Shown here piece after piece: positions 1 to 8,055 of a DNA stretch of 64,000 nucleotides. The stretch spans positions 1,550,001 through 1,614,000 of the forward strand of contig NZ_CP107548.1 in the NCBI RefSeq assembly GCF_025836975.1, in the 5' to 3' direction. Source of the stretch: Pollutimonas sp. M17 (lineage in GTDB: Bacteria; Pseudomonadota; Gammaproteobacteria; Burkholderiales; Burkholderiaceae_B). The position numbers were made by a program, and so were the translations under genes. The notes beneath the pieces are model-generated. The model did no database searches and had not been told where the DNA came from. It saw only the letters and a program-made list of their open reading frames with translations. How positions within the stretch are numbered: the stretch's first letter is position 1; each line of letters begins with the position of its first letter.

Positions 1-1
1 T

Positions 2-394
2 CATGGAAAGTATGTTTCCGGTTTCGGGCACCGTTTTCATCCCATCGATCCGCGCGCGGTCCGGCTGCTGGAACTGGTCGACCAGGCGGTTGCGGACGGG
101 GTGGTGACGGGCCGCTACGCCGCGATCGCCAGGGCCGTGGAAAAAGAATTGCAGGCGCGCAAGAACAAGACCATACCGATGAACATCGATGGCGCCACGG
201 CGGTCATCTACGCCGAGCTGGATTTTCCGCCGGCCCTGGCGCGCGGCTTGTTCTGCCTGTCGCGCTCCGTCGGCATCCTGGCCCATGCCTGGGAACAGGC
301 CGAGCAGGGTGGGCGAAACAAGGGACCCATTCCGCGCCAGTACCTGCCGGCCTACGACGGCCATCCGCCGCGCGAGTTTCCGCGAGAAAACTAA
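2..394 (+). CDS. Citrate synthase-like / citryl-CoA lyase family protein, C-terminal part (5' end outside window)
   Basis: The reading frame is open from base 2 to the TAA at 392-394, so only the last 130 residues are present. The segment GFGHRFHPIDPRA at its start matches the conserved His/Arg active-site region of citrate synthases (PGFGHxxxxxxDPR), and the end (RNKGPIPRQYLPAY) is typical of the short citryl-CoA lyase or citrate synthase-like proteins of Burkholderiales. The family makes or cleaves citryl-type CoA thioesters. Which direction or substrate applies here cannot be told from the fragment. It is followed after 8 bases by the converging LysR gene, and its promoter lies outside the window. 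The family call is firm; the exact reaction is not. Confidence 0.75.
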   Translation, partial: HGKYVSGFGHRFHPIDPRAVRLLELVDQAVADGVVTGRYAAIARAVEKELQARKNKTIPMNIDGATAVIYAELDFPPALARGLFCLSRSVGILAHAWEQAEQGGRNKGPIPRQYLPAYDGHPPREFPREN

Positions 395-402
395 ACCGGG
401 GC

Positions 403-1293
403 CTAGGCTATCGCTTCCAGAATCCAGTTCCGGAACAGACTGACCTTGCGGGAATAGCGCTGCAGCGCGGGGCGAACCAGGTAATGTCCTTTGGTCCCGT
501 GCTGGGGGCTGGCGAACGGGCGCAGCAGCAGGCCGGTGTCCAGCTCCGTTTTCAGCAAGGGGATCTGTCCTATGGCCAGGCCCAGGCCATCCATGGCGGC
601 CTGCCAGGTCAGGACCGAGGTACTGAAGCTCATGCGTTTCGCCTTGTCGGCCTTGTTCTTCAGATTCTGGAATTCAAGCCAGTCGTCCCAGTCGTTTCGG
701 CGGTAGTGGGAAACCAGCAGCGGACCTTTCAGGAGCAAACTCGGATCGTCCCGCGCGCCCGCTACCCCGGCCAGGTATCCGGGCGAGCATACCGGTTCCA
801 GTTCGTCATTGAACAATAGGTCGACCTCGGTTCCAGGCCACTGCCCATCGCCATATTGAATCGCCACATCGACGGCATCCCGGTCAAAATCGACGTCGGG
901 AACGGCGTTGCTGACAAGGATCTCGATGTCGGGGTGCAGATTCCTGAACTGCACCAGATGGGGAATCAGCCACTTCGCCGTGAACGTGGTGTAGGTGCGC
1001 ACGCGCAGCGCGCTTTGGGTGCCTTGTTTCATGGCTTTGCCCGTCGCCTCGGACAAGGTCTTGAATGCCGGGACCACGTCTTTCGCATAGCGCTGCCCGG
1101 TCGGGGTCAGGCTTATGCCTCGGCTTTCTCGCTTGATCAGCGCCGTACCGATGTACTTTTCCAGCGTCGCGATCTGCCGGCTGACCGCCGACTGGGTGAC
1201 GTGCAGTTCCCTGGCCGCCGCGCTCAGGTTCTTGTGGCGGGCCACGGTCTCGAACACGCGCAGGGGATTCATAGGAGGCAGTTGCGGCAGCAT
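403..1293 (-). CDS. LysR-family transcriptional regulator (GcvA-like)
   Basis: Predicted 296-residue LysR-type regulator. The N-terminal winged helix-turn-helix is clear (NLSAAARELHVTQSAVSRQI, roughly residues 24-43), followed by the linker helix and a periplasmic-binding-protein-like effector domain. The opening LPQLPPMNPLRVFETVARH resembles the GcvA subgroup. The frame stays open to a TTG at 1320; the first ATG is at 1293, the start used here because it gives the usual GcvA-type N-terminus, although no strong ribosome site precedes it. It is divergent from the acyl-CoA dehydrogenase gene at 1427, and a perfect inverted repeat with a T-N11-A core lies between them, so it probably controls that gene and itself. 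The effector is unknown. Confidence 0.88.
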   Translation of the reverse strand: MLPQLPPMNPLRVFETVARHKNLSAAARELHVTQSAVSRQIATLEKYIGTALIKRESRGISLTPTGQRYAKDVVPAFKTLSEATGKAMKQGTQSALRVRTYTTFTAKWLIPHLVQFRNLHPDIEILVSNAVPDVDFDRDAVDVAIQYGDGQWPGTEVDLLFNDELEPVCSPGYLAGVAGARDDPSLLLKGPLLVSHYRRNDWDDWLEFQNLKNKADKAKRMSFSTSVLTWQAAMDGLGLAIGQIPLLKTELDTGLLLRPFASPQHGTKGHYLVRPALQRYSRKVSLFRNWILEAIA

Positions 1294-1328
1294 CGTGGGC
1301 GGCGCCTTCAAGGAGAGCAAGCTGGAAA

Positions 1329-1349
1329 GATATGATTTTTAATCATATC
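1329..1349. promoter_or_regulatory. Putative LysR operator: perfect 9-bp inverted repeat
   Basis: The arms GATATGATT (1329-1337) and AATCATATC (1341-1349) are perfect reverse complements around TTT. The site sits between the divergent LysR and acyl-CoA dehydrogenase genes, about 35 bases before the regulator's ATG and 78 bases before the dehydrogenase ATG. LysR-type regulators classically bind dyads with a T-N11-A core, and this dyad contains one. Binding by the adjacent regulator is inferred. Confidence 0.6.
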
Positions 1350-1426
1350 ACTGAACCAATAAGGAAGTATTCATCCCCGCGGTCTTTCTTTACTATCGAT
1401 CCATTCATCAAGAACCAGGGATAGTC

Positions 1427-2584
1427 ATGGATTTTCAACTGAATGAAGAGCACAGCGCCTTTGCCGATTCGGTAAGCCGTTTTGCACGGCAAGAATTGGC
1501 GCCGGGGGCGCTAGCCCGCGCGCATTCCACGGAGCATCCCTGGGATGCCGCCAGATTGATCGCCGACAATGGCTTGCTGGGCATTGCCTTCTCCGAAAAA
1601 GACGGCGGCCAGGGCGGGACCTTGATGCATGCCGTCCTTGCCATACAGCAAGTGGCCTTGTCTTGCCCCAAAAGTGCCGACATTGTCCAGGCGGGCAATT
1701 TCGGCCCCATACGCACCTTTGTGGAGTATGCCAGCGAAGAACAGAAGGAGCGCTTCCTTCCCGATCTTCTTGGCGGAAGAAAGCTGATCGCCCTGGGCAT
1801 GACCGAGCCTGATGCCGGTTCCGCCGTCACCCAGCTCAAGACCAGCGCCCGCCAGGACGGCGGCGATTACCTGATCAACGGCAGCAAGATATTTTCCACC
1901 AATAGCCCCGAGGCGGATCTGTTCCTGATCTATGTGCGGTTCGGGCCGGGATTGGAGGGAATAGGGTCTGTGCTGATCGAGCGGGGGACGCCGGGCTTCA
2001 CCATAGGCGAACCCGCCGGCTTCATGAACGGCGAACAGTGGTGCCAGCTGTATTTCGAGGATGCGCGTATTCCCGCCAGCAATCTCTTGTTGGGGCCGGG
2101 TGGGTTCAAGAAACAGATATCCGGGTTCAACGTCGAGCGCCTGGGCAATGCATCCCGCTCGCTCGCGTTGGGACGCTACGCTTTCAATCTGGCTCGCGAA
2201 CATGCCTCCACCAGAAAGCAGTTCAATAAAGAGCTTTGCGAGTTCCAGGGCATTCAATGGAAATTCGCCGACATGTGGATGCAATTGGAATCCGCCCAGT
2301 TGATGCTGTACCGCGCCGCGCTGGAAGGCGAGCATGGATTGCCCTCGGCGCAAAGCACGGCCATGGCCAAGCTGGCATGCAACCAGGCCGGCTGGTTCGT
2401 GGCCAACGAGGCCTTGCAGGTGATGGGCGGCATGGGTTTCAGCCAGGAAGTGCTGGTGGAATACTGTGTGCGCCGCATCCGGGGCTGGATGATCGCGGGC
2501 GGCTCGATCGAGATACTGAAGAATCGCATTGCGGAAGGCGTGTTCGGGCGTTCGTTCTCGCAGTATCCGCCCAAGGCTGCCTGA
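1427..2584 (+). CDS. Acyl-CoA dehydrogenase family protein
   Basis: Flavin-dependent dehydrogenase of 385 residues, the normal length for the family, which introduces an alpha-beta double bond into an acyl-CoA. The N-terminal helical domain, the central beta domain (GMTEPDAGS near residue 124; NGSKIFSTN near 151) and the C-terminal helical domain (RKQF near 263; LQVMGGMGF near 330) are all present. The usual catalytic Glu of the short/medium-chain enzymes (in a YEGT motif near residue 357) is replaced by IAGGS, while Glu237 sits in a NVER motif, the position used as base in isovaleryl-CoA and long-chain enzymes. It is likely monocistronic, divergent from the LysR gene and followed by a terminator hairpin. 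The substrate is unknown; a branched or substituted acyl-CoA is plausible. Confidence 0.88.
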   Translation: MDFQLNEEHSAFADSVSRFARQELAPGALARAHSTEHPWDAARLIADNGLLGIAFSEKDGGQGGTLMHAVLAIQQVALSCPKSADIVQAGNFGPIRTFVEYASEEQKERFLPDLLGGRKLIALGMTEPDAGSAVTQLKTSARQDGGDYLINGSKIFSTNSPEADLFLIYVRFGPGLEGIGSVLIERGTPGFTIGEPAGFMNGEQWCQLYFEDARIPASNLLLGPGGFKKQISGFNVERLGNASRSLALGRYAFNLAREHASTRKQFNKELCEFQGIQWKFADMWMQLESAQLMLYRAALEGEHGLPSAQSTAMAKLACNQAGWFVANEALQVMGGMGFSQEVLVEYCVRRIRGWMIAGGSIEILKNRIAEGVFGRSFSQYPPKAA

Positions 2585-2628
2585 TCAAAGCCTATCAAGG
2601 CGGGACCAGTCATCACTTTCAAAAACAG

Positions 2629-2653
2629 ACGGCCTTGCTTACCGCAAGGCCGT
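2629..2653 (+). terminator. Intrinsic terminator-like hairpin after the acyl-CoA dehydrogenase gene
   Basis: Arms ACGGCCTTGC (2629-2638) and GCAAGGCCGT (2644-2653) form a perfect 10-bp stem with a TTACC loop, followed by TTGCCTTTA. It lies 45 bases after the stop codon. The T-run is weak, so efficiency is uncertain. Confidence 0.6.
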
Positions 2654-2717
2654 TTGCCTTTATGCTTGGCGACCGATGTTGTATTAGGTTCGCCGAGCCG
2701 GCGGGCAGCGCCTTGGC

Positions 2718-3442
2718 GCATTTCCGGTTCAGGTGTTTACCGCTATATGGCTTGTAGGCGTGTGGCTATGATCTGTGGGGGTTAGCTTATACAACCGGCG
2801 CAGCCGGTGGGCCGGGGCCGTGCTCGGATCGCTGCGCCCCTTCGGGGTCCCCTTGCAGCCGCTTTGCGCCGGGGGTCGGGTGCGAACTCGCCAGCCATCA
2901 GCCGCCTGTGGGCTGATGGCTGGCTCAAACATACGCACCCTCTTACGCCCCCGGCGCAAAACGGCTGCGGCGGCTTGCTCAAACCTCGCCCAGCCCCGGC
3001 CCACCGGCTGCGCCTTGGCAGCATAGTTAATGATGAACTCCGTCAGAGCTATAGACACTGTTGGAGATGAATCATTTGCTGAGATCGGAAGGTTCCGGTC
3101 CGCGCGGTAGGCGCGCGAGGCCGGGACGGCGCAAGAGTCATTCCAGCAGCACAGAGCGCCACACAAAAAGGCCAAGCACCTAAACCGCCCCGGCGGCGCC
3201 TCTAACGTAAAACACTGCAGCGGGACGGGTGGCGGGGGCCTGCCGCGGCGACTTTCGGGGCCGAGCAAGCCGTCGGCGAACGCAGCCCGAAGGGGCGTAG
3301 GAAGCCAGGCGTAGCGGCGTTCGGCGCGCAGGGCGCCGAACCGGGCACGAGGAGCAAGGCCGGCTCCCGCCACCCGTCCCGCGTCAGAGAATACCTTGCA
3401 CAGAGCTTGTCCCGTAGCCCACAGCACCTGAACCGAAAATGC
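2718..3442. repeat. Non-coding dispersed repeat element, copy 1 (725 bp, terminal inverted repeats, nested hairpins)
   Basis: This gap between the convergent acyl-CoA dehydrogenase and Bug genes holds a 725-bp element similar along nearly its whole length to 60088-60793. Its ends are 18-bp inverted repeats: 2718-2735, and 3425-3442 whose reverse complement is GCATTTTCGGTTCAGGTG (17 of 18 match). Module A (2798-3013) folds into one long hairpin from three nested stems: 2798-2817 with 2994-3013 (20 bp perfect), 2855-2875 with 2948-2968 (20 of 21), and 2890-2903 with 2911-2924 (14 bp perfect, 7-base loop). Module B pairs 3220-3236 with 3366-3382 (17 bp perfect). The right end stops one base from the Bug stop codon. 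No transposase or conserved reading frame is seen; ORFs here exist on both strands only because the DNA is GC-rich and palindromic. It may be a MITE-like non-autonomous element or a structured RNA locus. Confidence 0.8.
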
Positions 3443-3443
3443 C

Positions 3444-4445
3444 TTAGTCCAGCGAGATGTTCATCGACTTGACCAGCTTGCCCCATTTCTCTGTTTCTTT
3501 GTCTGTAAAGGCTTTGAACTCCGCCGGGGTTCCGCCTATCGGTTCCGCGCCTTCGTTCATCAGCTTGGCTTTCACGCCCGGTTCATGGATCAGGCTATCG
3601 ATATCGCGGCTGATTTTATTGACGATGGCGTCGGGCGTGCCTTTGGGGGCAAAGAAGCCGAACCATGCGCCCAGCGCGAAGTCGGGATAGCCCGCTTCCT
3701 TCATGGACGGGATGTCGGGCAGGGCGGGCGAGCGGCTGGCGGTCGAAACGGCCAGCGGCAGCAGGGCGCCGGACTTGATGTGGCCCTTGACGGACGGCAG
3801 CGTGGCAAACATGAATTGCACCCGGCCCGCGATGACGTCGGTCAATGCGCCCGCGCCCTTGTAGGGCACATGCGTAATGGGCAGGCCGGTGCTGCGGGAC
3901 AGAAGTTCGCAGGACAGGTGCGCGGCGGTGCCTACCCCCGTCGATGCGCAGTTATATTTTTCGGGCTCTTTCTTGATGGCGGCGATCAGCTCTTGCACCG
4001 ACTTGATATTGAGCGAGGGCGATACGACCAGGACATTGGGCACGTCGGCCACGAGCGTCAGGGGGATCAGGTCGGTTTGCGGGTTGTGGCCCAGCTTGCT
4101 GTACAGCGACGGGTTGATCGCTATCGGCCCGATGGAATTGATCAGTATGGTGTAGCCGTCCGGCTTGGAGTTGATGGCGTCGCGGGTTCCGATGTTGCCG
4201 CCCGCGCCGGGGCGGTTTTCCACGACGACGCTTTGGCCCCATTTCTTGGTCAGGCCGTGGCTGATCTCGCGGGCCAGGATGTCGGTGGTGCCGCCGGCTG
4301 TAAAAGCCACGATGACCTTGACGGGCTGGGTGGGCCAGTCGTCGGCCGCAGCGGCACTCTGGCCGACGCAGGCGGCCAGTGAGAACAGGCCGATGGCCAG
4401 TGCCGACCGTATCGGTTTTGCGGGATTGAAAGCGAAGGACTTCAT
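3444..4445 (-). CDS. Tripartite tricarboxylate transporter (TctC/Bug family) substrate-binding protein
   Basis: Periplasmic solute-binding protein of 333 residues. A signal peptide is visible (basic start, hydrophobic run, cleavage likely after QSAAA near residue 34), followed by the family opening WPTQPVKVIVAFTAGGTTD. The conserved ENRPGAGGNIG and HVPYKGAGALTDVIAG segments are present. Bug proteins bind carboxylates or other small acids and deliver them to a TctAB permease; none is encoded here, as is common in Bordetella relatives, where one TctAB may serve many Bug proteins. It is the last gene of the run MmgE/PrpD - acyl-CoA synthetase - Bug, 48 bases after the synthetase, so its ligand is probably the acid that operon degrades. 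Copy 1 of the dispersed repeat begins one base after its stop. Confidence 0.93.
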   Translation of the reverse strand: MKSFAFNPAKPIRSALAIGLFSLAACVGQSAAAADDWPTQPVKVIVAFTAGGTTDILAREISHGLTKKWGQSVVVENRPGAGGNIGTRDAINSKPDGYTILINSIGPIAINPSLYSKLGHNPQTDLIPLTLVADVPNVLVVSPSLNIKSVQELIAAIKKEPEKYNCASTGVGTAAHLSCELLSRSTGLPITHVPYKGAGALTDVIAGRVQFMFATLPSVKGHIKSGALLPLAVSTASRSPALPDIPSMKEAGYPDFALGAWFGFFAPKGTPDAIVNKISRDIDSLIHEPGVKAKLMNEGAEPIGGTPAEFKAFTDKETEKWGKLVKSMNISLD

Positions 4446-4493
4446 TTGGGTCTCCTTGTGTTGTTTATGATCTTCAAGTGTTGATGCCTGGCG

Positions 4494-6602
4494 TCAGTCT
4501 TTCAATCGAATGACGCCGTCGACGGCGATGACTCGTTCGGCTTGCACGAACAGGGGGTTGATTTCCGCTTCGGTGACCGGTTGCCCGGGCACGCAGGCAA
4601 GTCGCGAGATATTGACGATGGCCTGGGCCAGCCCATCGACGTCCCCTTTGGGCAGTCCGCGGTATCCGTTTATGAGCTTGCAGTGCTGGACTTCCTTGAT
4701 CATGGCGTGCGCCTCGCTCAAGCCGACGGGGGCAAGGCGGATGGCATAGTCCGGCATCAGTTCGGCCGCGATGCCACCCGTGCTCAGCAGTACGGTGGGA
4801 CCGACCAGAGGATCATGCCGATAACCCAGCATGAGTTCGATCAAATGGCCTTCCATCTTCTGCACCAGAACACCGTCGATCTTCGCCTGCGGCCTGTGGC
4901 CTTGAACGGATTGCAGAAGCTCGGGCACGGCTTTTTTCAGTTCGGCATCGGTCTTGATGTTGACCTTGACGCCGCCCACATCGGTCTTGTGCAGAATGTC
5001 GCGCGACACGACTTTGAGCACCAGCGGATAGGAAATGGCATGCTGCAGGTGCGCTGGCTGCAACAGCTGGCTTGCCGCGCTTTGTATACCCAAGGCGGCA
5101 AAGGCGCGTATCGATTCCACTTCCGTGAAGTTGCCCGACCCGGGGCAATCGGCGGGCAGGTCGGCACTGCCGCTGGGCAGGTCGGTCTGTTCGATGACGG
5201 GCTTGAAGAAAGCGGCGAGCGCATCGGCACAGGCCTCCGGCGTGCGGAATGCCGCAATGCCATGCTGCTGCAGCAGCTTCAATGACTCGTTCGCCTCCGG
5301 CGCCAGGAATACCGCCAGCGGCTTGGCATCCGGCTTGGCCGATTCAATCAAGGGCTTGACCGCCAACTGCGGATGAAACTGGGCCGAGGAGCCGACCACG
5401 CTAAGCACGGCATCGCACCAGTCCGAAAGCAACAGTTGTTCGAGCAGGTCTTTGTATTGTTCGCTGGTGGCCGCCAGGGTCAGGTCGATGACCGGAGTCT
5501 GCCGGATGTTCAATCCTCGGGCGGCCATGTGCCGCAGGAATTCCAGCGGGGGCGTGGCCGCTTCGATATTTCTAAGCCCAAGGCTATCGACGACGGAAGC
5601 GGCGCCGCCGCCTGTGGTCGTAATGACAGCGACCCGGGCGGCTTGCATGGAGCGGCTTCCAGGGCGCGCCGCCGCATAGCGGCTGGCCAGGGGCGCCGCT
5701 TCGAACAGGGTTTCAAGCATCTCGATGCGCATGACGCCCATGGCATCGAAGTAGGCATCGACAGCGGCGTTGTTTCCGGCAATGGCGCCGGTATGCGATT
5801 GGGCCAGGGCATCGCCTTGTTCGGATCGCCCCAGCTTGTAGGCGATGACCGGCTTGCCCGCCTGGCGCGCCCGCCGCAGCGCGGCGGTCAGCGTGCCTGT
5901 GTCACGCAGCGTTTCAAGGAAAAGCAGGATGACATGGGTTTGCGGGTCGTCGACCAGCGCGTCCACGACTTCGCCCACGGAAATATCGCTTTCATTGCCG
6001 ACCGATACGGACTTGGCGAAGCCGAATCCGCGCGCGGCCGCCCGCGACAGCAGCGAACCCATCATGGACCCGCTTTGCGATACCAGGCTGATGCTGCCCT
6101 GGATCAGTGACTCCATTTCGAATACCGCATTCACGGACAGGACGCCGCCGGTATGCGCGTTGGCCGTGCCGATGCTGTTCGGGCCCAGAATACGGATGCC
6201 CAGCTTCTTGGCCTCGGCGACCAGTTGCTCCTGGCGGGCCTGGCCTTCGGCGCCAGCCTCGGCAAAGCCGTCGGAGTATATCGTGGCGACCCGAATCCCT
6301 TTCTCGGCGCATTCCTTCAACGCCCCGATCACGTGCTTGCCGGGAATCATGATGAAGGCATGGTCGATCGCGTGCGGAACCTGGGCCACGGAGGGATAAG
6401 CCTTTACTCCCAGGATTTCCGTGGCGGCCGGATTGATGGGGTAGATGGATCCTGTGTATCCATGCTGCCGCATGAAGCGCAAGGGCCTGGATGTGTTCTT
6501 TTTTTGATCGCTGGATGCGCCTATAAGCGCAATCGATCGCGGGGTCAGCAGGGCATCCGCAAACGTGGCGGTGCTGGCAGGGGGCTTGGCTAGCGTTGAC
6601 AT
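4494..6602 (-). CDS. Acetate--CoA ligase (ADP-forming) family acyl-CoA synthetase
   Basis: Fused NDP-forming acyl-CoA synthetase of 702 residues, the normal size for single-chain members. In order: CoA-binding Rossmann domain (RSIALIGASSD near residue 27), succinyl-CoA-ligase-like domains (ILGPNSIG near 138; QSGSMMGSL near 176) with the likely phospho-histidine loop QSHTGAIAGN near 268, and a C-terminal ATP-grasp domain (VLKVVSRDILHKTDVGGVKV near 542). The family couples ATP and CoA to activation of an organic acid through a phosphohistidine intermediate. It lies between the MmgE/PrpD and Bug genes with gaps of 41 and 48 bases, so it probably activates the imported acid. The substrate is not predictable. 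Confidence 0.88.
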   Translation of the reverse strand: MSTLAKPPASTATFADALLTPRSIALIGASSDQKKNTSRPLRFMRQHGYTGSIYPINPAATEILGVKAYPSVAQVPHAIDHAFIMIPGKHVIGALKECAEKGIRVATIYSDGFAEAGAEGQARQEQLVAEAKKLGIRILGPNSIGTANAHTGGVLSVNAVFEMESLIQGSISLVSQSGSMMGSLLSRAAARGFGFAKSVSVGNESDISVGEVVDALVDDPQTHVILLFLETLRDTGTLTAALRRARQAGKPVIAYKLGRSEQGDALAQSHTGAIAGNNAAVDAYFDAMGVMRIEMLETLFEAAPLASRYAAARPGSRSMQAARVAVITTTGGGAASVVDSLGLRNIEAATPPLEFLRHMAARGLNIRQTPVIDLTLAATSEQYKDLLEQLLLSDWCDAVLSVVGSSAQFHPQLAVKPLIESAKPDAKPLAVFLAPEANESLKLLQQHGIAAFRTPEACADALAAFFKPVIEQTDLPSGSADLPADCPGSGNFTEVESIRAFAALGIQSAASQLLQPAHLQHAISYPLVLKVVSRDILHKTDVGGVKVNIKTDAELKKAVPELLQSVQGHRPQAKIDGVLVQKMEGHLIELMLGYRHDPLVGPTVLLSTGGIAAELMPDYAIRLAPVGLSEAHAMIKEVQHCKLINGYRGLPKGDVDGLAQAIVNISRLACVPGQPVTEAEINPLFVQAERVIAVDGVIRLKD

Positions 6603-6643
6603 GGATCTAAGCTTGGTAGAAGGTTGACGGCGCGTGGGTGTGC

Positions 6644-7987
6644 TTACGAATTCAGGGCCAGATCCTGGACGGCCAAGGCATCCAGATTCCAGACTTGCCG
6701 TTGAAGCTGCTCGGCGCGTACGCCGCCAATGACTGGAATAGTCAGTTCATTGAATTTATCGATCAGTTCGGCATCGCTCAGTGGCGCTTCGGGGTCGCCT
6801 TTTCTATACGGTGAAAAATGTTCCAGGGAGTTGCCGTTGTCCAGGAGCAGGGCAAGCCGGGCCGCCCGCTGTCCCGGAAAACGGGCGGTAAGCGCCGCGT
6901 CGGACGTCAAGGCAAGCTTTTTCATGAGCTGGCGTATGGATTTGTCGCCCAGCCGTTCGGCATCAAAGGCATTGAGCCGGACCGAGCCATGGCGCAGGGC
7001 GTGCGAGACCACATACGGCAGGCTGAACTTGCACTCGAAAACGGTCTTGGGATGAAAGTTTCCTGTCACGTCCAGCGCGGTCTGATAGCTTGCAACCCGG
7101 ATCTCCTTGATTTGCTCGGGGCGGATGGCATGCTTGTTTCGCAGTTCGATGGCGGCATCGATGGCCGCGAAGGTGTGTCCGCAGCAGGCGTGATTCTTCT
7201 GGGTGATGCGGGTAATGTTGTAGTCCTTGCCCAGACCCTCGACCGCGATGCGCCAGTCGGGCTTGTCGGCCAGGGCGGCGCCAAAGCCCACCTCGCCTTC
7301 AAGAATGTCGGGGACCCCGGTAACGCCGCTGGCCGCCGCCATGCCGGATCGAACGCCCACCGCCGCGGCGTGGCCGGCATGCAGCGCCTTGGTCATGGCG
7401 TCGGAGCGGAAGGCTTGCTGCAAGCCCGAAGCGAAGGTCGTCGCCGTGGCGATGGCGTGCCGCATGACGGCGGCGTCGCCCGGTGCGTGGATGGCGGCCA
7501 CGGCCGCCGCGGCGCCCATGCAGCCCACCGTTCCGGTGGTGTGGAAGTATTTGTAATGGGCCGGCTGTATGGCGGCGCCGATGCGCGTGGATATCTCGTA
7601 GCCCACGACAATGGCGTGCAGCAGCGCCTTGCCCGATGCGCCTGTGGATTCCGCCGCGGCCAGCGCGGCTGAAATGACCGGGCATCCAGGATGATAGACC
7701 GCGTCCCGATAGATATCGTCGAATTCGACGGCGTGGGAAACGCTGCCGTTTATCCAGGCGGCGGTGGCGGGCAGGGTGGTGGTCTGGTAGCCAGGCAGGC
7801 TTGCGCGGCCCAGGCCCAGTTCCTCTTTGTGGGCGCGAACCAGCTCGATGCCGGGCGACACGCGGGTCCCGGGATACAGGGCGGCCAGCCAATCCAGGAA
7901 TGCTCGTTTTGCATGATGGAGAACTTGGTCGGGCAGTTCGCCCACCGTGTCTTTTGCGCCATAACCGGCTAGGGTCTCTAATAGCAT
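6644..7987 (-). CDS. MmgE/PrpD family protein
   Basis: A 447-residue protein of the MmgE/PrpD fold, the family of 2-methylcitrate dehydratase (PrpD), cis-aconitate decarboxylase and related enzymes acting on polycarboxylates. Visible landmarks are HAVEFDDIYRDAVYHPGCP (near residue 85), which carries conserved active-site Asp and His residues, ITQKNHACCGHTFAAIDAA (near 265) and the C-terminal lobe. The ATG is preceded by AGGTGG at good spacing. As first gene of the run with the acyl-CoA synthetase and Bug protein it suggests breakdown of a hydroxy- or unsaturated polycarboxylate. No prpB or prpC lies beside it, so a plain methylcitrate cycle is unlikely. Confidence 0.87.
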   Translation of the reverse strand: MLLETLAGYGAKDTVGELPDQVLHHAKRAFLDWLAALYPGTRVSPGIELVRAHKEELGLGRASLPGYQTTTLPATAAWINGSVSHAVEFDDIYRDAVYHPGCPVISAALAAAESTGASGKALLHAIVVGYEISTRIGAAIQPAHYKYFHTTGTVGCMGAAAAVAAIHAPGDAAVMRHAIATATTFASGLQQAFRSDAMTKALHAGHAAAVGVRSGMAAASGVTGVPDILEGEVGFGAALADKPDWRIAVEGLGKDYNITRITQKNHACCGHTFAAIDAAIELRNKHAIRPEQIKEIRVASYQTALDVTGNFHPKTVFECKFSLPYVVSHALRHGSVRLNAFDAERLGDKSIRQLMKKLALTSDAALTARFPGQRAARLALLLDNGNSLEHFSPYRKGDPEAPLSDAELIDKFNELTIPVIGGVRAEQLQRQVWNLDALAVQDLALNS

Positions 7988-8055
7988 CGTGCCACCTGCG
8001 CCTTGCGAAAGGAAACAATGGCCTTACTGTATTGGAGTTGCTCGCGGCGTTGTTT

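Noticed and set aside
2700-2717. Target-site duplication flanking repeat copy 1
   Set aside because: The bases directly outside 2718 and 3442 show no direct repeat of 3 or more bases in matching position.
2729-3427. Long frames on both strands inside repeat copy 1 (and 60116-60799 in copy 2)
   Set aside because: They mirror each other because the DNA is palindromic and GC-rich. The peptides are Arg/Pro/Gly-rich, match no family and have no ribosome sites; copy-to-copy differences keep base pairing rather than codons.
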